Origin: Methyloversatilis sp.
GTDB taxonomy: Bacteria; Pseudomonadota; Gammaproteobacteria; Burkholderiales; Rhodocyclaceae
Assembly: GCF_030698125.1 (NCBI RefSeq)
Contig: NZ_JAUYNV010000053.1
Coordinates: 1 to 64,000 of the forward strand
Reading direction: 5' to 3'
DNA: 64,000 bases
Part shown: positions 28,316 to 37,356 of the stretch, piece after piece
Position numbering within the stretch: the first letter of the stretch is position 1
Layout of the letters: every line of letters begins with the position of its first letter
The notes under the pieces: generated by a model
The model's input: the letters and a program-made list of their open reading frames with translations, nothing else
Told to the model about the DNA's origin: nothing
The model's database searches: none
Position numbers and translations under genes: made by a program

Positions 28316-29902
28316 ATGGCTGCGATTCCGGGCGGTGCCGACCACGCGCACGATCATGACCACCATCAGCCCACCGGCATCATGCGCTGGGTGACTACGA
28401 CCAACCACAAGGACATCGGCTCGATGTACCTGTGGTTCAGCTTTGCAATGTTCCTCGTCGGCGGCGTCATGGCGCTGGTCATCCGCGCCGAGCTGTTCGA
28501 GCCCGGCCTGCAGGTGGTCGACCCCGACCGTTTCAACCAGATGACCACGCTGCATGGCCTGATCATGGTGTTCGGCGCAATCATGCCGGCCTTCGTCGGC
28601 TTTGCGAACTGGATGATTCCGCTGATGATCGGCGCATCCGACATGGCGTTCGCACGCATGAACAACTGGTCGTTCTGGTTGCTTCCGCCGGCTGCCATCC
28701 TGCTCACCTCGTCGCTGCTCGTGCCCGGTGGTGCGGCTGCATCGGGCTGGACGCTGTATCCGCCGCTGACCGTGCAGATGGGTATCGGCATGGACATGGC
28801 GATCTTCGCGGTCCACATCCTCGGCATTTCGTCGATCATGGGTTCGATCAACATCGTGACGACGCTGCTCAACATGCGCGCGCCGGGCATGACGCTGATG
28901 AAGATGCCGCTGTTCTGCTGGACCTGGCTGATCACGGCCTACCTCGTCATCGCGGTAATGCCGGTGCTGGCAGGTGCAGTCACGATGATCCTGACCGACC
29001 GTCACTTCGGCACCAGCTTCTTCAACGCTGCCGGTGGCGGTGACCCGGTGCTGTACCAGCACATCTTCTGGTTCTTCGGTCACCCCGAGGTGTACATCAT
29101 CGCGATCCCGGCCTTCGGTGTCGTGTCGCAGGTGATTCCCGCTTTCTCGCGCAAGCCGCTGTTCGGTTACGCGTCGATGGTCTATGCCACGTCGTCGATC
29201 GCCATCCTGTCCTTCATCGTGTGGGCACACCACATGTACACGGTGGGCATGCCGGTCGCCGGGCAGCTGTACTTCATGTTCGCCACGATGCTGATCGCCA
29301 TTCCGACCGGTGTGAAGGTGTTCAACTGGGTGGCCACCATGTGGCGCGGTTCGCTGAGCTTCGAAACCCCGATGCTGTTCTCGATCGGTTTCCTGTTCCT
29401 CTTCACGCTGGGTGGTTTTTCGGGACTGGTGCTGTCGATGACCGCGGTGGACATCCAGCTGCATGACAGCTATTACGTCGTGGCGCACTTCCACTACGTC
29501 ATGGTCGCGGGTGCGCTGTTCTCCGCTTACGCCGGCGCCTACTACTGGCTGCCGAAGTGGACGGGTCACATGTACGACGAAAAGCTGGGCAAGCTGCACT
29601 TCTGGCTGTCCATCGTGTTCTTCAACATGACCTTCTTCGTGCAGCACTTCCTGGGCCTCGCCGGCATGCCGCGCCGGATTCCGGACTACTCGCTGCAGTT
29701 CGCCGAATTCAACATGATCTCGTCGATCGGCGCCTTCGGCTTCGGTCTGTCGCAGCTGGTGTTCCTGGTCGTCGTGCTCAAGTGCATCAAGGGTGGCGAG
29801 AAGGCTTCGGCCAAGCCGTGGGATGGCGCTGAAGGTCTGGAGTGGACGGTGCCGTCGCCGGCGCCGCATCACACCTTCGAAACGCCGCCGGTCTTCAAGT
29901 GA
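28316..29902 (+). CDS. ctaD: Cytochrome c oxidase subunit I
   Basis: The product (528 aa) is the 12-helix catalytic subunit holding heme a, heme a3 and CuB. Ligand motifs are visible: TTLHGLIMVFGAIMP, FFGHPEVYIIAIPAFG (His-Tyr crosslink region), VWAHHMYTVGM and DSYYVVAHFHYVMVAG. The N-terminus has a His/Asp-rich stretch (DHAHDHDHHQ). A strong AGGAGA site precedes ATG 28316. Confidence 0.98.
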   Translation: MAAIPGGADHAHDHDHHQPTGIMRWVTTTNHKDIGSMYLWFSFAMFLVGGVMALVIRAELFEPGLQVVDPDRFNQMTTLHGLIMVFGAIMPAFVGFANWMIPLMIGASDMAFARMNNWSFWLLPPAAILLTSSLLVPGGAAASGWTLYPPLTVQMGIGMDMAIFAVHILGISSIMGSINIVTTLLNMRAPGMTLMKMPLFCWTWLITAYLVIAVMPVLAGAVTMILTDRHFGTSFFNAAGGGDPVLYQHIFWFFGHPEVYIIAIPAFGVVSQVIPAFSRKPLFGYASMVYATSSIAILSFIVWAHHMYTVGMPVAGQLYFMFATMLIAIPTGVKVFNWVATMWRGSLSFETPMLFSIGFLFLFTLGGFSGLVLSMTAVDIQLHDSYYVVAHFHYVMVAGALFSAYAGAYYWLPKWTGHMYDEKLGKLHFWLSIVFFNMTFFVQHFLGLAGMPRRIPDYSLQFAEFNMISSIGAFGFGLSQLVFLVVVLKCIKGGEKASAKPWDGAEGLEWTVPSPAPHHTFETPPVFK

Positions 29903-30030
29903 GCGCCGCTGTGACCTCGAGCGATGACGAACTCCGCCGCCGCAACGTACGTACTGCGGTGTGGCTGGCGGGGACTGCCGTTGCAGTGTTTGTGGCCTTT
30001 GTGGTGCGTTACGGATTGTCGGGCCAATGA
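29899..30030 (+). CDS. Cytochrome oxidase small assembly protein (43 aa)
   Basis: This micro-gene starts at a GTG overlapping the ctaD stop (GTGA) and ends overlapping the ctaG start (ATGA). It encodes a charged N-terminus (SSDDELRRRNVR) and one membrane helix (TAVWLAGTAVAVFVAFVVRYGL). Small single-helix proteins occupy this position in many betaproteobacterial cox operons. The precise role is unproven. Confidence 0.8.
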   Translation: MSAAVTSSDDELRRRNVRTAVWLAGTAVAVFVAFVVRYGLSGQ

Positions 30031-30620
30031 CGTCTCCGGAACAGGGCGGAACGGTGTCCGACAGGCGCAACCGCTCCACGCTGGTGCGGTTGATCGTGTC
30101 GGCGTTCCTGATGTTCGGTTTCGGCTACGCGCTGGTGCCGTTCTACGAAAAGCTCTGCCAGGTGCTGGACGTCAACAACCTGAACAAGCAGGACAACAGC
30201 CTGCCGCTGAACACGCAGGTAGACCGCTCGCGCAGCGTGACGGTGGAGTTCGACGCCAACCTGCACAAGCTGCCGTGGAATTTCAAGCCGGTGACCGGTT
30301 CCATGGTGGTGCATCCGGGTGAAGTCGTGACGATCGAGTATGAGGTGTCAAACACGCGACAGAGCGCGGTGACCGGCCAGGCGATTCCGAGCTACACGCC
30401 GTCGGCGGCGATGCAGTACTTCCAGAAAATGGAATGTTTCTGCTTCAAGCAGCAGACCCTCGCGGCGGGCGAGGTACGGCGGATGCCGGTAGCCTTCCTG
30501 GTATCTTCGTCGCTGCCGAAGGACATCAACACCATCACGCTTTCGTACACCTTCTTCGAGGTCCCCGGTGCGACGGCCGAGGCGGCCGGGCGTGACGGCA
30601 GCGCCGGAACAGGGGGTTGA
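30027..30620 (+). CDS. ctaG: Cytochrome c oxidase assembly protein CtaG (Cox11 type, CuB insertion)
   Basis: From ATG 30027 the product is 197 aa. It has one N-terminal helix (LIVSAFLMFGFGYALVPFYEKLCQ) and a periplasmic beta-sandwich with the copper-binding MECFCFKQQTL and the C-terminal LSYTFFEV. It delivers copper to the CuB site of subunit I. It overlaps the small assembly gene upstream. Confidence 0.97.
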   Translation: MTSPEQGGTVSDRRNRSTLVRLIVSAFLMFGFGYALVPFYEKLCQVLDVNNLNKQDNSLPLNTQVDRSRSVTVEFDANLHKLPWNFKPVTGSMVVHPGEVVTIEYEVSNTRQSAVTGQAIPSYTPSAAMQYFQKMECFCFKQQTLAAGEVRRMPVAFLVSSSLPKDINTITLSYTFFEVPGATAEAAGRDGSAGTGG

Positions 30621-30622
30621 GC

Positions 30623-30811
30623 ATGGCCAGTGTTTTTCGCAATGTCGTGACCGTATTGTCTGCATTCGCCGGAGTGCGGGGGAAGCGCAATCATGACGAA
30701 GCAGCGGCGTCGCTGACGCCGGTGCAAGTTATCATCACGGGCGTCGTGGCCGCCGCGTTGTTCGTGATCACGTTGCTGGTGGTTGTGAAAATTCTGATCA
30801 GTATTGCCTGA
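30623..30811 (+). CDS. DUF2970 small membrane protein
   Basis: The product is 62 aa from ATG 30623 (AGGGGG upstream); a TTG at 30617 would add two residues. A basic, soluble N-terminus (VLSAFAGVRGKRNHDEAA) precedes one membrane helix (VIITGVVAAALFVITLLVVV). This is the DUF2970 pattern, found between ctaG and ctaE in betaproteobacteria. Function is unknown. Confidence 0.85.
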   Translation: MASVFRNVVTVLSAFAGVRGKRNHDEAAASLTPVQVIITGVVAAALFVITLLVVVKILISIA

Positions 30812-30838
30812 AAGAATAACGGGAAGGAAAATCAAAAA

Positions 30839-31705
30839 ATGAGTTCGAATACGCCTCACCAGGCTCCGTATTACTTCGTGCCGTCGCCGTCGACCTACCC
30901 GATCACCGGTTCGGTCGCATTGCTGTTGTTTGCATTGGGATCGGTGCTGACGATGAATGCGATCCAGGGTGGTCCTTATGTACTGGGTGCCGGCATCCTG
31001 ACGCTGCTGTACATGATGTTCGTCTGGTTCCGCAAGGTTGCCCACGAGTCGGAAGGTGGTCTGTACAACAAGCGCGTCGGCATGTCGTTCCGCTGGAGCA
31101 TGGGCTGGTTCATCTTTTCGGAGGTGATGTTCTTTGCGGCCTTCTTTGGCGCGCTGTTCTACGCACGTGTGCTGGCCATCCCTGATCTCGCGTCGCTCGA
31201 ACATCAGGCCTTGCTGTGGCCCGAGGCGACGAACGTCTGGCCGAACCCCGGTCCGGCGTACGACGGCGGACCGTTCACCCCGATGGGCGCATGGGGCATA
31301 CCGGCACTCAATACCTTCCTGCTGCTCACGTCGGGCGCCACCCTGACCTGGGCGCACCACGGCCTGCTGCATGACAATCGCGGACAACTGAAGCTCGGTC
31401 TGTTCCTGACCATCCTGCTTGGCGTCGTCTTTCTGGGTTTCCAGGTGTATGAATACACGCACGCCTACTCAGACCTGAACGTCAAGCTGACGACCGGCGT
31501 GTTCGGATCGCTGTTTTATCTGCTGACCGGATTCCACGGCTTTCACGTCACCATTGGTGCAACGATGCTGATCGTGATACTGTGCCGCGTCTTTGCCGGA
31601 CATTTCACGTCACAAAATCATTTCGGCTTCGAAGCGGTTGCCTGGTACTGGCACTTTGTTGACGTCGTCTGGTTGCTGCTTTTTGTTGTGGTCTACTGGA
31701 TTTGA
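30839..31705 (+). CDS. ctaE: Cytochrome c oxidase subunit III
   Basis: The product (288 aa) has seven membrane helices and typical subunit III sequence: RWSMGWFIFSEVMFFAAFFG, WGIPALNTFLLLTSGATLTWAHH, LTGFHGFHVTIGATML and the C-terminal WYWHFVDVVWLLLFVVVYWI. It stabilises the oxidase and proton uptake. It ends before a strong terminator. Confidence 0.98.
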   Translation: MSSNTPHQAPYYFVPSPSTYPITGSVALLLFALGSVLTMNAIQGGPYVLGAGILTLLYMMFVWFRKVAHESEGGLYNKRVGMSFRWSMGWFIFSEVMFFAAFFGALFYARVLAIPDLASLEHQALLWPEATNVWPNPGPAYDGGPFTPMGAWGIPALNTFLLLTSGATLTWAHHGLLHDNRGQLKLGLFLTILLGVVFLGFQVYEYTHAYSDLNVKLTTGVFGSLFYLLTGFHGFHVTIGATMLIVILCRVFAGHFTSQNHFGFEAVAWYWHFVDVVWLLLFVVVYWI

Positions 31706-31773
31706 TGGAAAAGAATTAGCGAGGAGGAGAGTGGGCCGGTATCAAACAAGAGCCCTTAAAAAATAAATACTCG

Positions 31774-31801
31774 GCGCCGCACATCGTGCGGCGCTTTTTT
31801 T
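31774..31801 (+). terminator. Rho-independent terminator after ctaE
   Basis: GCGCCGCAC and GTGCGGCGC form a perfect 9-bp stem with an ATC loop, followed by seven T residues. It separates the ctaC-ctaE part from the SURF1-sco part of the locus. Confidence 0.93.
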
Positions 31802-31875
31802 CGTGGATCCGGTCCGGTGCTGAACCGCTTGATGAAACGAGCGCTGCTGCGTCCGGCCGCGACATGAAGCCGGGC

Positions 31876-32070
31876 TCAGAGTTTTCCTTCAATGAGCCCG
31901 AAGCGGTAGCTCAGCGTCAGTGCGACGAACAGCGCGATCGACAAGCCAACGCGCAGCGCCAGCGCGCGCATCATCCGGCTCGAGTTTCCCGTATCGCGGA
32001 ACAGGAAGAACAGCGCCGAACCCAGGCTGGCAATGATGAACAGCAAGACGACAATTACGAGATAGCGCAT
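31876..32070 (-). CDS. Twin-transmembrane (DUF2909-type) small protein
   Basis: From ATG 32070 the product is 64 aa with two membrane helices (YLVIVVLLFIIASLGSALFFLF and LRVGLSIALFVALTLSYRFGLI) and a short polar loop containing RDTGNSSRMM. It is on the strand opposite the cox genes, between ctaE and SURF1, a position conserved in betaproteobacteria. Role unknown. Confidence 0.85.
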   Translation of the reverse strand: MRYLVIVVLLFIIASLGSALFFLFRDTGNSSRMMRALALRVGLSIALFVALTLSYRFGLIEGKL

Positions 32071-32121
32071 CAAACGATTCCCTTTTCAAGATGTCCAGTG
32101 TATCCCGGACGTCTCACCGCA

Positions 32122-32844
32122 ATGACCCAGTTCACCTTCGCCCGCCGCACTTTCGTGATCCGATTCTGGCCTGCGCTGATCTGCGCGCTGGTCATCTCGG
32201 TCACGCTCGGCGCGGCACAATGGCAAACCGCGCGCGCGCACTACAAGCAGGGTCTTCTCGCTGCCTATGAACGCGCCCAGGCCGCACCCGCACTCGACGT
32301 CACCCAATGGGGGCCGGTCGCTCCGCCCGAGTATTCGAGTGCCACGATCGAAGGGGTGTGGAAGGCCAGCGTACTGATCTACGCCGATAACCGGGTACGC
32401 AACGGTCAGGTCGGTTACGGGGTATTCATGCCGCTTTGCCAGACGGCTGGTCGCTGTGTGCTGGTCGATCGTGGCTGGGTACGCAGCGGACGCCTGCGCG
32501 AAGATCTGCCGGCTGTTCTGACCGAACCCGGCGAGCAGCGCATCGAAGGCGTCGTAGTGCGTGCCGAGTCGAGGTTTGTCGAATTGTCGGCGGATTCGGT
32601 TGAGGGCAAGGTGTGGCAGAACGTGACGGTTGATCGCGTCGCACGGGCCAGTTCGCTGGAACTGGCGCCCTTCATTCTCGCGCAGCATGGTGGCCCCGAA
32701 GATGGTCTGACGCGCGAGCGTCTGAAGCCCGAGTTCGGCATCGACAAACACATCGCCTACGCCGGCCAGTGGTACGCCTTCGCCCTCGTCACGGCGTTGT
32801 CCGGACTGTTCGCTGCGATGAAGAAAACAGGAGAGAAGTCTTGA
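32122..32844 (+). CDS. SURF1-family cytochrome oxidase assembly protein
   Basis: The product is 240 aa from ATG 32122. It has a membrane helix at each end (WPALICALVISVTLGAAQW and WYAFALVTALSGLFAAM) enclosing a periplasmic domain with ADNRVRNGQVGYGVFMPL and VLVDRGWV. SURF1 proteins assist heme a insertion into subunit I. The stop overlaps the next start (TTGA). Confidence 0.95.
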   Translation: MTQFTFARRTFVIRFWPALICALVISVTLGAAQWQTARAHYKQGLLAAYERAQAAPALDVTQWGPVAPPEYSSATIEGVWKASVLIYADNRVRNGQVGYGVFMPLCQTAGRCVLVDRGWVRSGRLREDLPAVLTEPGEQRIEGVVVRAESRFVELSADSVEGKVWQNVTVDRVARASSLELAPFILAQHGGPEDGLTRERLKPEFGIDKHIAYAGQWYAFALVTALSGLFAAMKKTGEKS

Positions 32845-33398
32845 ACGGCAAGAAGACGCTGGTTGTAATCGGTCTGGTGTGCACGCTGCCACTGATCGCC
32901 TCGTACGCTCTTTATTATTTGTGGCGACCCGACAGCACGGTCAACTACGGGCAGCTGTTGTCACCGCAGCCTCTGCCGAAAGAGGCGCTGACGTCGATCA
33001 CGGGCAAGTCCTTTGATTTCTCCAGTCTCAAGGGGCGCTGGACGCTGGTGCTGGCCGACAGCGGCGCTTGCGATGCCCGCTGCGAGCAATCGCTGTATTT
33101 CATCCGTCAGGTACGCAAGGCTCAGGGTGAACATCAGGACCGCATCGAACGCGTCTGGCTACTCAATGACGCGACCTCGCCGCAGGCCAAGCTGGTCGAG
33201 GCGATCGAAGGCATGCACATCGTGCGCGCGGAAGGCTCGGCGACGCTGGCTGCGCTGATCCGGGAACCGGCGCATGCACGAGCCATCTACCTGGTCGATC
33301 CGCTCGGGCAATTGATCATGCGCTATCCGGACGAGCCGGACCCGAAGAAGATGATCAAGGATTTCCAACGACTGATGAAGTACTCGAGGCTCGGCTGA
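32841..33398 (+). CDS. SCO/thioredoxin-like cytochrome oxidase biogenesis protein
   Basis: Starting at TTG 32841 (GGAGAG upstream, overlapping the SURF1 stop), the product is 185 aa with one N-terminal helix and a thioredoxin-like domain. The cysteine pair C77-C81 (GACDARCEQ) has the SCO-type CxxxC spacing. Near the C-terminus is IYLVDPLGQLIMRYPDEPDP. It is weaker than the classical sco gene further downstream, so a reductase or copper-relay role in CuA assembly is only inferred. Confidence 0.85.
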   Translation: MNGKKTLVVIGLVCTLPLIASYALYYLWRPDSTVNYGQLLSPQPLPKEALTSITGKSFDFSSLKGRWTLVLADSGACDARCEQSLYFIRQVRKAQGEHQDRIERVWLLNDATSPQAKLVEAIEGMHIVRAEGSATLAALIREPAHARAIYLVDPLGQLIMRYPDEPDPKKMIKDFQRLMKYSRLG

Positions 33399-34414
33399 TG
33401 AATACCTACCGCAAGTTGTTGATCGCCACATTGGTGATGACCTTCGTACTGATCGTGCTCGGCGCCTATGTGCGACTGTCCGACGCGGGGCTGGGTTGTC
33501 CGGACTGGCCTGGCTGTTATGGCCACGCCACCGTAACCCAGGCGTCCGATCACATATCCGCTGCGCAGGAAGCCGATCCGCACGGTCCTGTGACCTTTGC
33601 CAAGGCCTGGAAGGAAATGATCCACCGCTATTTTGCGGGCATCGTCGGCCTGTGCATCGTCGGCATCGCCGCACTCGCGTGGCGCAACCGGCGCGATCCT
33701 GCGGCGTCGCCCTGGCTGGCGACGGCCCTCATAGGCGTGGTCGGCCTGCAGGCGATGTTCGGCAAGTGGACGGTCACCATGCTGCTCAAACCGGCCATCG
33801 TCACCGGTCATCTGATCGGCGGCCTGACCGTGCTCGCGCTGCTGGTCTGCCTGTACGCGCGCACGCTCGCGCCATCCCGCATTACCGTCAGTCCGGCGCT
33901 GCGCCTGTTCGCCATGTCGGCCTTCGTGGTGCTCGCAGCGCAGATCACGCTGGGTGGCTGGGTCAGCACGAATTACGCTGCGCTCGCCTGTTCCGATCTG
34001 CCGACCTGCCGCGGCGCCTGGGTGCCGGAGATGGATATCGCCAACGGCTTCCACGTCATCCGCGAACTGGGCGTCGGGGCAGATGGCGAAACGCTGACCA
34101 TCGAAGCGCTGACGGCGATCCACTGGATGCATCGGGTCGGCGCCGTCATTGCGACACTTGTTCTGGTGGCCCTCGCGTTCGGCTTGCGCAGGGCTGGTCA
34201 TGCAGCGCTGTCGGCTGCACTGCTGGCGATTCTGGTGCTGCAGGTGTTGCTCGGCCTGGCCAATGTCTGGTTCAGTCTGCCGCTTCCGCTGGCTGCTGCA
34301 CACAATGGCGGCGCTGCGGCGCTGGTGATCGTGATGGTGCTGATAAACTACCGCCTTCGCGCCGCTGCGCAGCAACGCTATCCCGGAGTGCTCCATGAAA
34401 GCCATGCGGCTTGA
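33398..34414 (+). CDS. ctaA: Heme A synthase
   Basis: CtaA (COX15 type, 338 aa) oxidises the C8 methyl of heme O to the formyl group of heme A. It has eight predicted membrane helices. Visible motifs are [31 protein letters not shown] (heme ligand histidine), [21 protein letters not shown] and [10 protein letters not shown]. Its ATG overlaps the preceding stop by one base (TGATG). Confidence 0.97.
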   Translation: MNTYRKLLIATLVMTFVLIVLGAYVRLSDAGLGCPDWPGCYGHATVTQASDHISAAQEADPHGPVTFAKAWKEMIHRYFAGIVGLCIVGIAALAWRNRRDPAASPWLATALIGVVGLQAMFGKWTVTMLLKPAIVTGHLIGGLTVLALLVCLYARTLAPSRITVSPALRLFAMSAFVVLAAQITLGGWVSTNYAALACSDLPTCRGAWVPEMDIANGFHVIRELGVGADGETLTIEALTAIHWMHRVGAVIATLVLVALAFGLRRAGHAALSAALLAILVLQVLLGLANVWFSLPLPLAAAHNGGAAALVIVMVLINYRLRAAAQQRYPGVLHESHAA

Positions 34415-35294
34415 CCTACCGCCCCTGTCGCTGAGGCTGGCCAATTACCTGCAGCTGACCAAACCGCGCGTTGTCCAGCTCATCGTTTTCTGCGCGGTGA
34501 TCGGCATGTTTCTCGCGGTGCCGCAAGGCCTGCCGCCGATGGGTGTGGTGCTGGCCGCCACCGTGGGAATAGGGCTGGTGGCGGGCGCCGCCGCTGCGAT
34601 CAACTGCCTGGTGGAACAGAAGATCGACGCCGTGATGGCGCGCACGAGGGCACGTCCGTTGCCGCGCGGTGAAGTGAACTCGCTCGAAACGCTGGTGTTC
34701 TCGGGTGTGGTTGGCGGAGTCGGCCTCACCCTGCTTTACCACTGGGTCAATCCGCTGACCATGTGGCTCACGCTGGCGACCTTCATCGGCTACGCCATCA
34801 TCTACACGGTCATACTGAAACCGGCGACACCGCAGAACATCGTGATCGGCGGCGCCTCCGGCGCGATGCCGCCGGTGCTGGGCTGGGCCGCGGTGACCGG
34901 TGAAGTGTCTTCCGATGCACTGCTGCTGTTCCTGATCATTTTTGCGTGGACCCCGCCGCATTTCTGGGCTCTGGCGCTCTACCGCACGCAGGAGTATGCC
35001 AAGGCAGGTCTGCCGATGCTGCCGGTGACGCATGGCTCCGAATACACCCGGCTGCAGGTGTTTCTGTACACCCTGATCCTGTTCGCGGTCACCCTGTTGC
35101 CATTCGCCTCGCGCATGAGTGGCTGGATCTACCTCGCGGCGGCCGTCGTGCTGGGGGGTATTTTCATTGCCTACGCCTGGCGCCTGATGCGTAATTACTC
35201 CGATGACCTCGCCAAGCGCACGTTCCGCTTTTCACTCTGGCACTTGTCCCTGCTGTTTGCCGCGCTGCTGGTCGACCACTACATCCCGCTATGA
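34395..35294 (+). CDS. ctaB: Protoheme IX farnesyltransferase (heme O synthase)
   Basis: CtaB (299 aa) adds a farnesyl group to heme B. It is a UbiA-fold membrane enzyme with the prenyl-binding motif [20 protein letters not shown] and the second motif region [20 protein letters not shown]. It overlaps ctaA by 20 bases, and GGAG lies seven bases before ATG 34395. With ctaA it supplies heme A to the oxidase. Confidence 0.97.
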   Translation: MKAMRLDLPPLSLRLANYLQLTKPRVVQLIVFCAVIGMFLAVPQGLPPMGVVLAATVGIGLVAGAAAAINCLVEQKIDAVMARTRARPLPRGEVNSLETLVFSGVVGGVGLTLLYHWVNPLTMWLTLATFIGYAIIYTVILKPATPQNIVIGGASGAMPPVLGWAAVTGEVSSDALLLFLIIFAWTPPHFWALALYRTQEYAKAGLPMLPVTHGSEYTRLQVFLYTLILFAVTLLPFASRMSGWIYLAAAVVLGGIFIAYAWRLMRNYSDDLAKRTFRFSLWHLSLLFAALLVDHYIPL

Positions 35295-35875
35295 ACCGCC
35301 GCTTTTTCGCGACTGCGCTGTTCGCTATTGCGCTGTCGGGCTGTAGTCCGTCGGGCCCCAGTTATCGCAGCATCGACGTGACCGGTGCCGAATACGGCAG
35401 GGGTTTCACGCTGACCGACCACACCGGCCAGCAGCGAACGCTCGCTGATTACAAGGGCAAGCTGGTCACGCTGTTCTTCGGATTCACGCATTGCCCCGAT
35501 GTGTGCCCGACCAGCCTGTCCACCATGAAGCTGGCGCTCGAGCAGCTCGGGCCGGATGCGGCAAAAGTGCAGGTGCTGTTCATCACGGTCGACCCGGAGC
35601 GCGACACGGCCGAACTGCTCGCCGGCTATGTGCCGAAATTCGACCCCTCCTTCGTCGGTCTGCGCGGCGATGCCGCGGCGACTGCCGCCACGGCCAAGGA
35701 ATACAAGATTTTCTACCAGAAGGTCGCCGGCAGTACCGAAGGCCAGTACACGATGGATCATTCTGCCGGGACCTACGTCCATGATGCGCAGGGCAGGCTG
35801 CGACTGTTCATCCGTCACGGCGAGACGGCTGACAATATTGCCCAGGACCTGAAGGCTCTGCTCGCAGCCGGCTGA
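35291..35875 (+). CDS. sco: SCO1/SenC copper chaperone lipoprotein
   Basis: The product (194 aa) has a lipoprotein signal (lipobox LSGC, C18) and a thioredoxin-like domain with copper-binding C68 and C72 ([11 protein letters not shown]) and the third ligand histidine in [11 protein letters not shown]. It inserts copper into CuA of subunit II. Its start overlaps the ctaB stop (ATGA). It is the last gene of the locus, before a bidirectional terminator. Confidence 0.96.
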   Translation: MNRRFFATALFAIALSGCSPSGPSYRSIDVTGAEYGRGFTLTDHTGQQRTLADYKGKLVTLFFGFTHCPDVCPTSLSTMKLALEQLGPDAAKVQVLFITVDPERDTAELLAGYVPKFDPSFVGLRGDAAATAATAKEYKIFYQKVAGSTEGQYTMDHSAGTYVHDAQGRLRLFIRHGETADNIAQDLKALLAAG

Positions 35876-35876
35876 C

Positions 35877-35907
35877 AAAAAAAGCGACCCGAAGGTCGCT
35901 TTTTTTT
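35877..35907. terminator. Bidirectional Rho-independent terminator between sco and rpoH
   Basis: Seven A residues, GCGACC, a CGAA tetraloop, GGTCGC and eight T residues form a symmetric A-stem-T structure. It can end transcription of sco (plus) and rpoH (minus). Confidence 0.95.
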
Positions 35908-35939
35908 GTCCGGCCGAAAGATCGCGGCCGTCGTTCGGG

Positions 35940-36827
35940 TCAGGCGGCCACGCCTAGCGCACGGTGCATGGTGGCTTTCATTTTCTGCATGGCCTTCGCT
36001 TCGATCTGGCGGATGCGTTCGGCCGATACGCCGTACTCGTCGGCCAGTTCATGCAGCGTGGCTGATTCACCTTCCTGCGCCAGCCAGCGGCGCTGCACGA
36101 TGGTGCGGCTGCGGTCGTCGAGCGCGGCCAGTGCCGACTGCAGGCCTTCTTCGCGCAGACGCACGTCCTGCGCCGCTTCCATCACTTCGAGCGGTTCGGC
36201 CGCGCTGTCGGTCAGCCAGCTGATCGGCGCCATGCGGGCGCTGTCGCGGTCGTCGTCGTCGGTGTTGCCTTCGAGCGCGATGTCCTGTCCGGCCAGACGG
36301 GTTTCCATCTCGACGACGTCTTCCGGCTTGACGCCCAGCGTTTTCGCCACTTCGCGGACTTCCGCCGGATTCAGCGTGTTGCTGCTGTGCTTCAAGCTAC
36401 GCAGGTTGAAAAACAGCTTGCGCTGAGCCTTGGTCGTCGCCACCTTCACGAGACGCCAGTTGCGCAGGATGTATTCGTGTATTTCAGCCTTGATCCAGTG
36501 GATCGCGAACGACACCAGGCGCACGCCGCGATCGGGATCGAAGCGCTTCACGGCCTTCATCAGGCCGATATTGCCTTCCTGGATCAGGTCTGCGTGCGGC
36601 AGGCCGTAGCCCAGATAGCCGCGCGCGATGGCAATCACCAGACGCAGGTGCGACATCACGAGCGCGCGCGCGGATTCGAGATCTTCCTCGTCGCGGAAAC
36701 GCCGGGCCAGCGCCTGCTCCTGCGCTTCGGTGAGCAAAGGTACGCGGTTCGCAGCCTGGATGTAGCTGTCGATGTTGCCGAGGGCGCCAGCCACCGGCAG
36801 ATTCGGAACAATCAAAGCATGGGTCAT
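35940..36827 (-). CDS. rpoH: RNA polymerase heat-shock sigma factor (sigma-32)
   Basis: The product is 295 aa from ATG 36827, which has AGAGGAAT upstream; an upstream in-frame start would add 11 atypical residues. Region 2 is seen in LVMSHLRLVIAIARGYLGYG, DLIQEGNIGLMKAVKRFDP and VRLVSFAIHWIKAEIHEYIL. The RpoH box lies in TTKAQRKLFFNLR, and region 4.2 in LHELADEYGVSAERIRQIE. It directs heat-shock transcription. A CIRCE operator sits just upstream. Confidence 0.97.
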   Translation of the reverse strand: MTHALIVPNLPVAGALGNIDSYIQAANRVPLLTEAQEQALARRFRDEEDLESARALVMSHLRLVIAIARGYLGYGLPHADLIQEGNIGLMKAVKRFDPDRGVRLVSFAIHWIKAEIHEYILRNWRLVKVATTKAQRKLFFNLRSLKHSSNTLNPAEVREVAKTLGVKPEDVVEMETRLAGQDIALEGNTDDDDRDSARMAPISWLTDSAAEPLEVMEAAQDVRLREEGLQSALAALDDRSRTIVQRRWLAQEGESATLHELADEYGVSAERIRQIEAKAMQKMKATMHRALGVAA

Positions 36828-36853
36828 GTTGCATTCCTCTCTTGCGTGCAAGA

Positions 36854-36880
36854 TTAGCACTCCTCGCTATTGAGTGCTAA
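36854..36880. promoter_or_regulatory. CIRCE operator (HrcA-binding inverted repeat) upstream of rpoH
   Basis: TTAGCACTC, nine bases, GAGTGCTAA is a perfect match to the CIRCE consensus. It lies 27-53 bases before the rpoH start codon, in the leader or over the transcription start, so repression of rpoH by HrcA is expected. CIRCE upstream of rpoH has been reported for betaproteobacteria. Confidence 0.95.
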
Positions 36881-36949
36881 CGCTTGATTACGTTCATTGC
36901 GTCGCAATATGTAACGGGTCACCAGCGCGGTGACTGCGAAGGTTCATCG

Positions 36950-36979
36950 TTGGGGTTGTACCCGGGCGCACGCTACAAT
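36950..36979 (+). promoter_or_regulatory. Possible sigma-70 promoter for the 37012 gene
   Basis: TTGGGG and TACAAT are separated by 18 bp and lie 33 bases before the ATG at 37012. The -35 box is weak; the -10 is good. Confidence 0.4.
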
Positions 36980-37011
36980 CTGTGATCAGTCACCGCCCTG
37001 ACAAACCGCCG

Positions 37012-37323
37012 ATGCGCATTGCGACTGCCCTGTTTCTGTTGATGTGCTGCCCGGCGTTCGCCCTGGCCCAGTTGCGCGCGATTCCGCCCGACGCAATCAA
37101 GGCGAAGATGCAGCCGCCGCAGGACGGACTGGTCGAAATGGGCAAGCATGTTTTCCGGCTGGCGCCCGGTGCCCACATACGTTCGACCGATAACCGCATC
37201 ATGCTGCCGGTCATGATCACGTCCGAACAGGTCGTGCGGTACAAGCTGGACGCCAATGGCGACCTGTACCGCGTGTGGATCCTGTCGCCGGACGAGATCG
37301 ACCTGCCGGCCCCCAAACAGTAA
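37012..37323 (+). CDS. Small secreted protein of unknown function
   Basis: From ATG 37012 the product is 103 aa with a signal peptide (MRIATALFLLMCCPAFALAQ). The mature part contains GKHVFRLAPGAHIRSTDNRI, LPVMITSEQVVRYKLDANGD and YRVWILSPDEIDLP, suggesting a small beta-rich periplasmic domain. I cannot name a family with certainty. It precedes miaB by 33 bases and may share its transcript. Confidence 0.75.
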   Translation: MRIATALFLLMCCPAFALAQLRAIPPDAIKAKMQPPQDGLVEMGKHVFRLAPGAHIRSTDNRIMLPVMITSEQVVRYKLDANGDLYRVWILSPDEIDLPAPKQ

Positions 37324-37356
37324 AACAAGCATGACGATCCGGATGAGTTCGCCCCG

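Noticed and set aside
28295-30079. Long minus-strand open frame (594 codons) opposite ctaD
   Set aside because: High-GC antisense shadow of a strongly conserved gene; composition rich in His/Arg/Asp, no domain, no ribosome site.
36885-36914. TTACAT-18-TAATCA as an rpoH promoter
   Set aside because: The -10 matches only two of six consensus bases; only the CIRCE element is reported.
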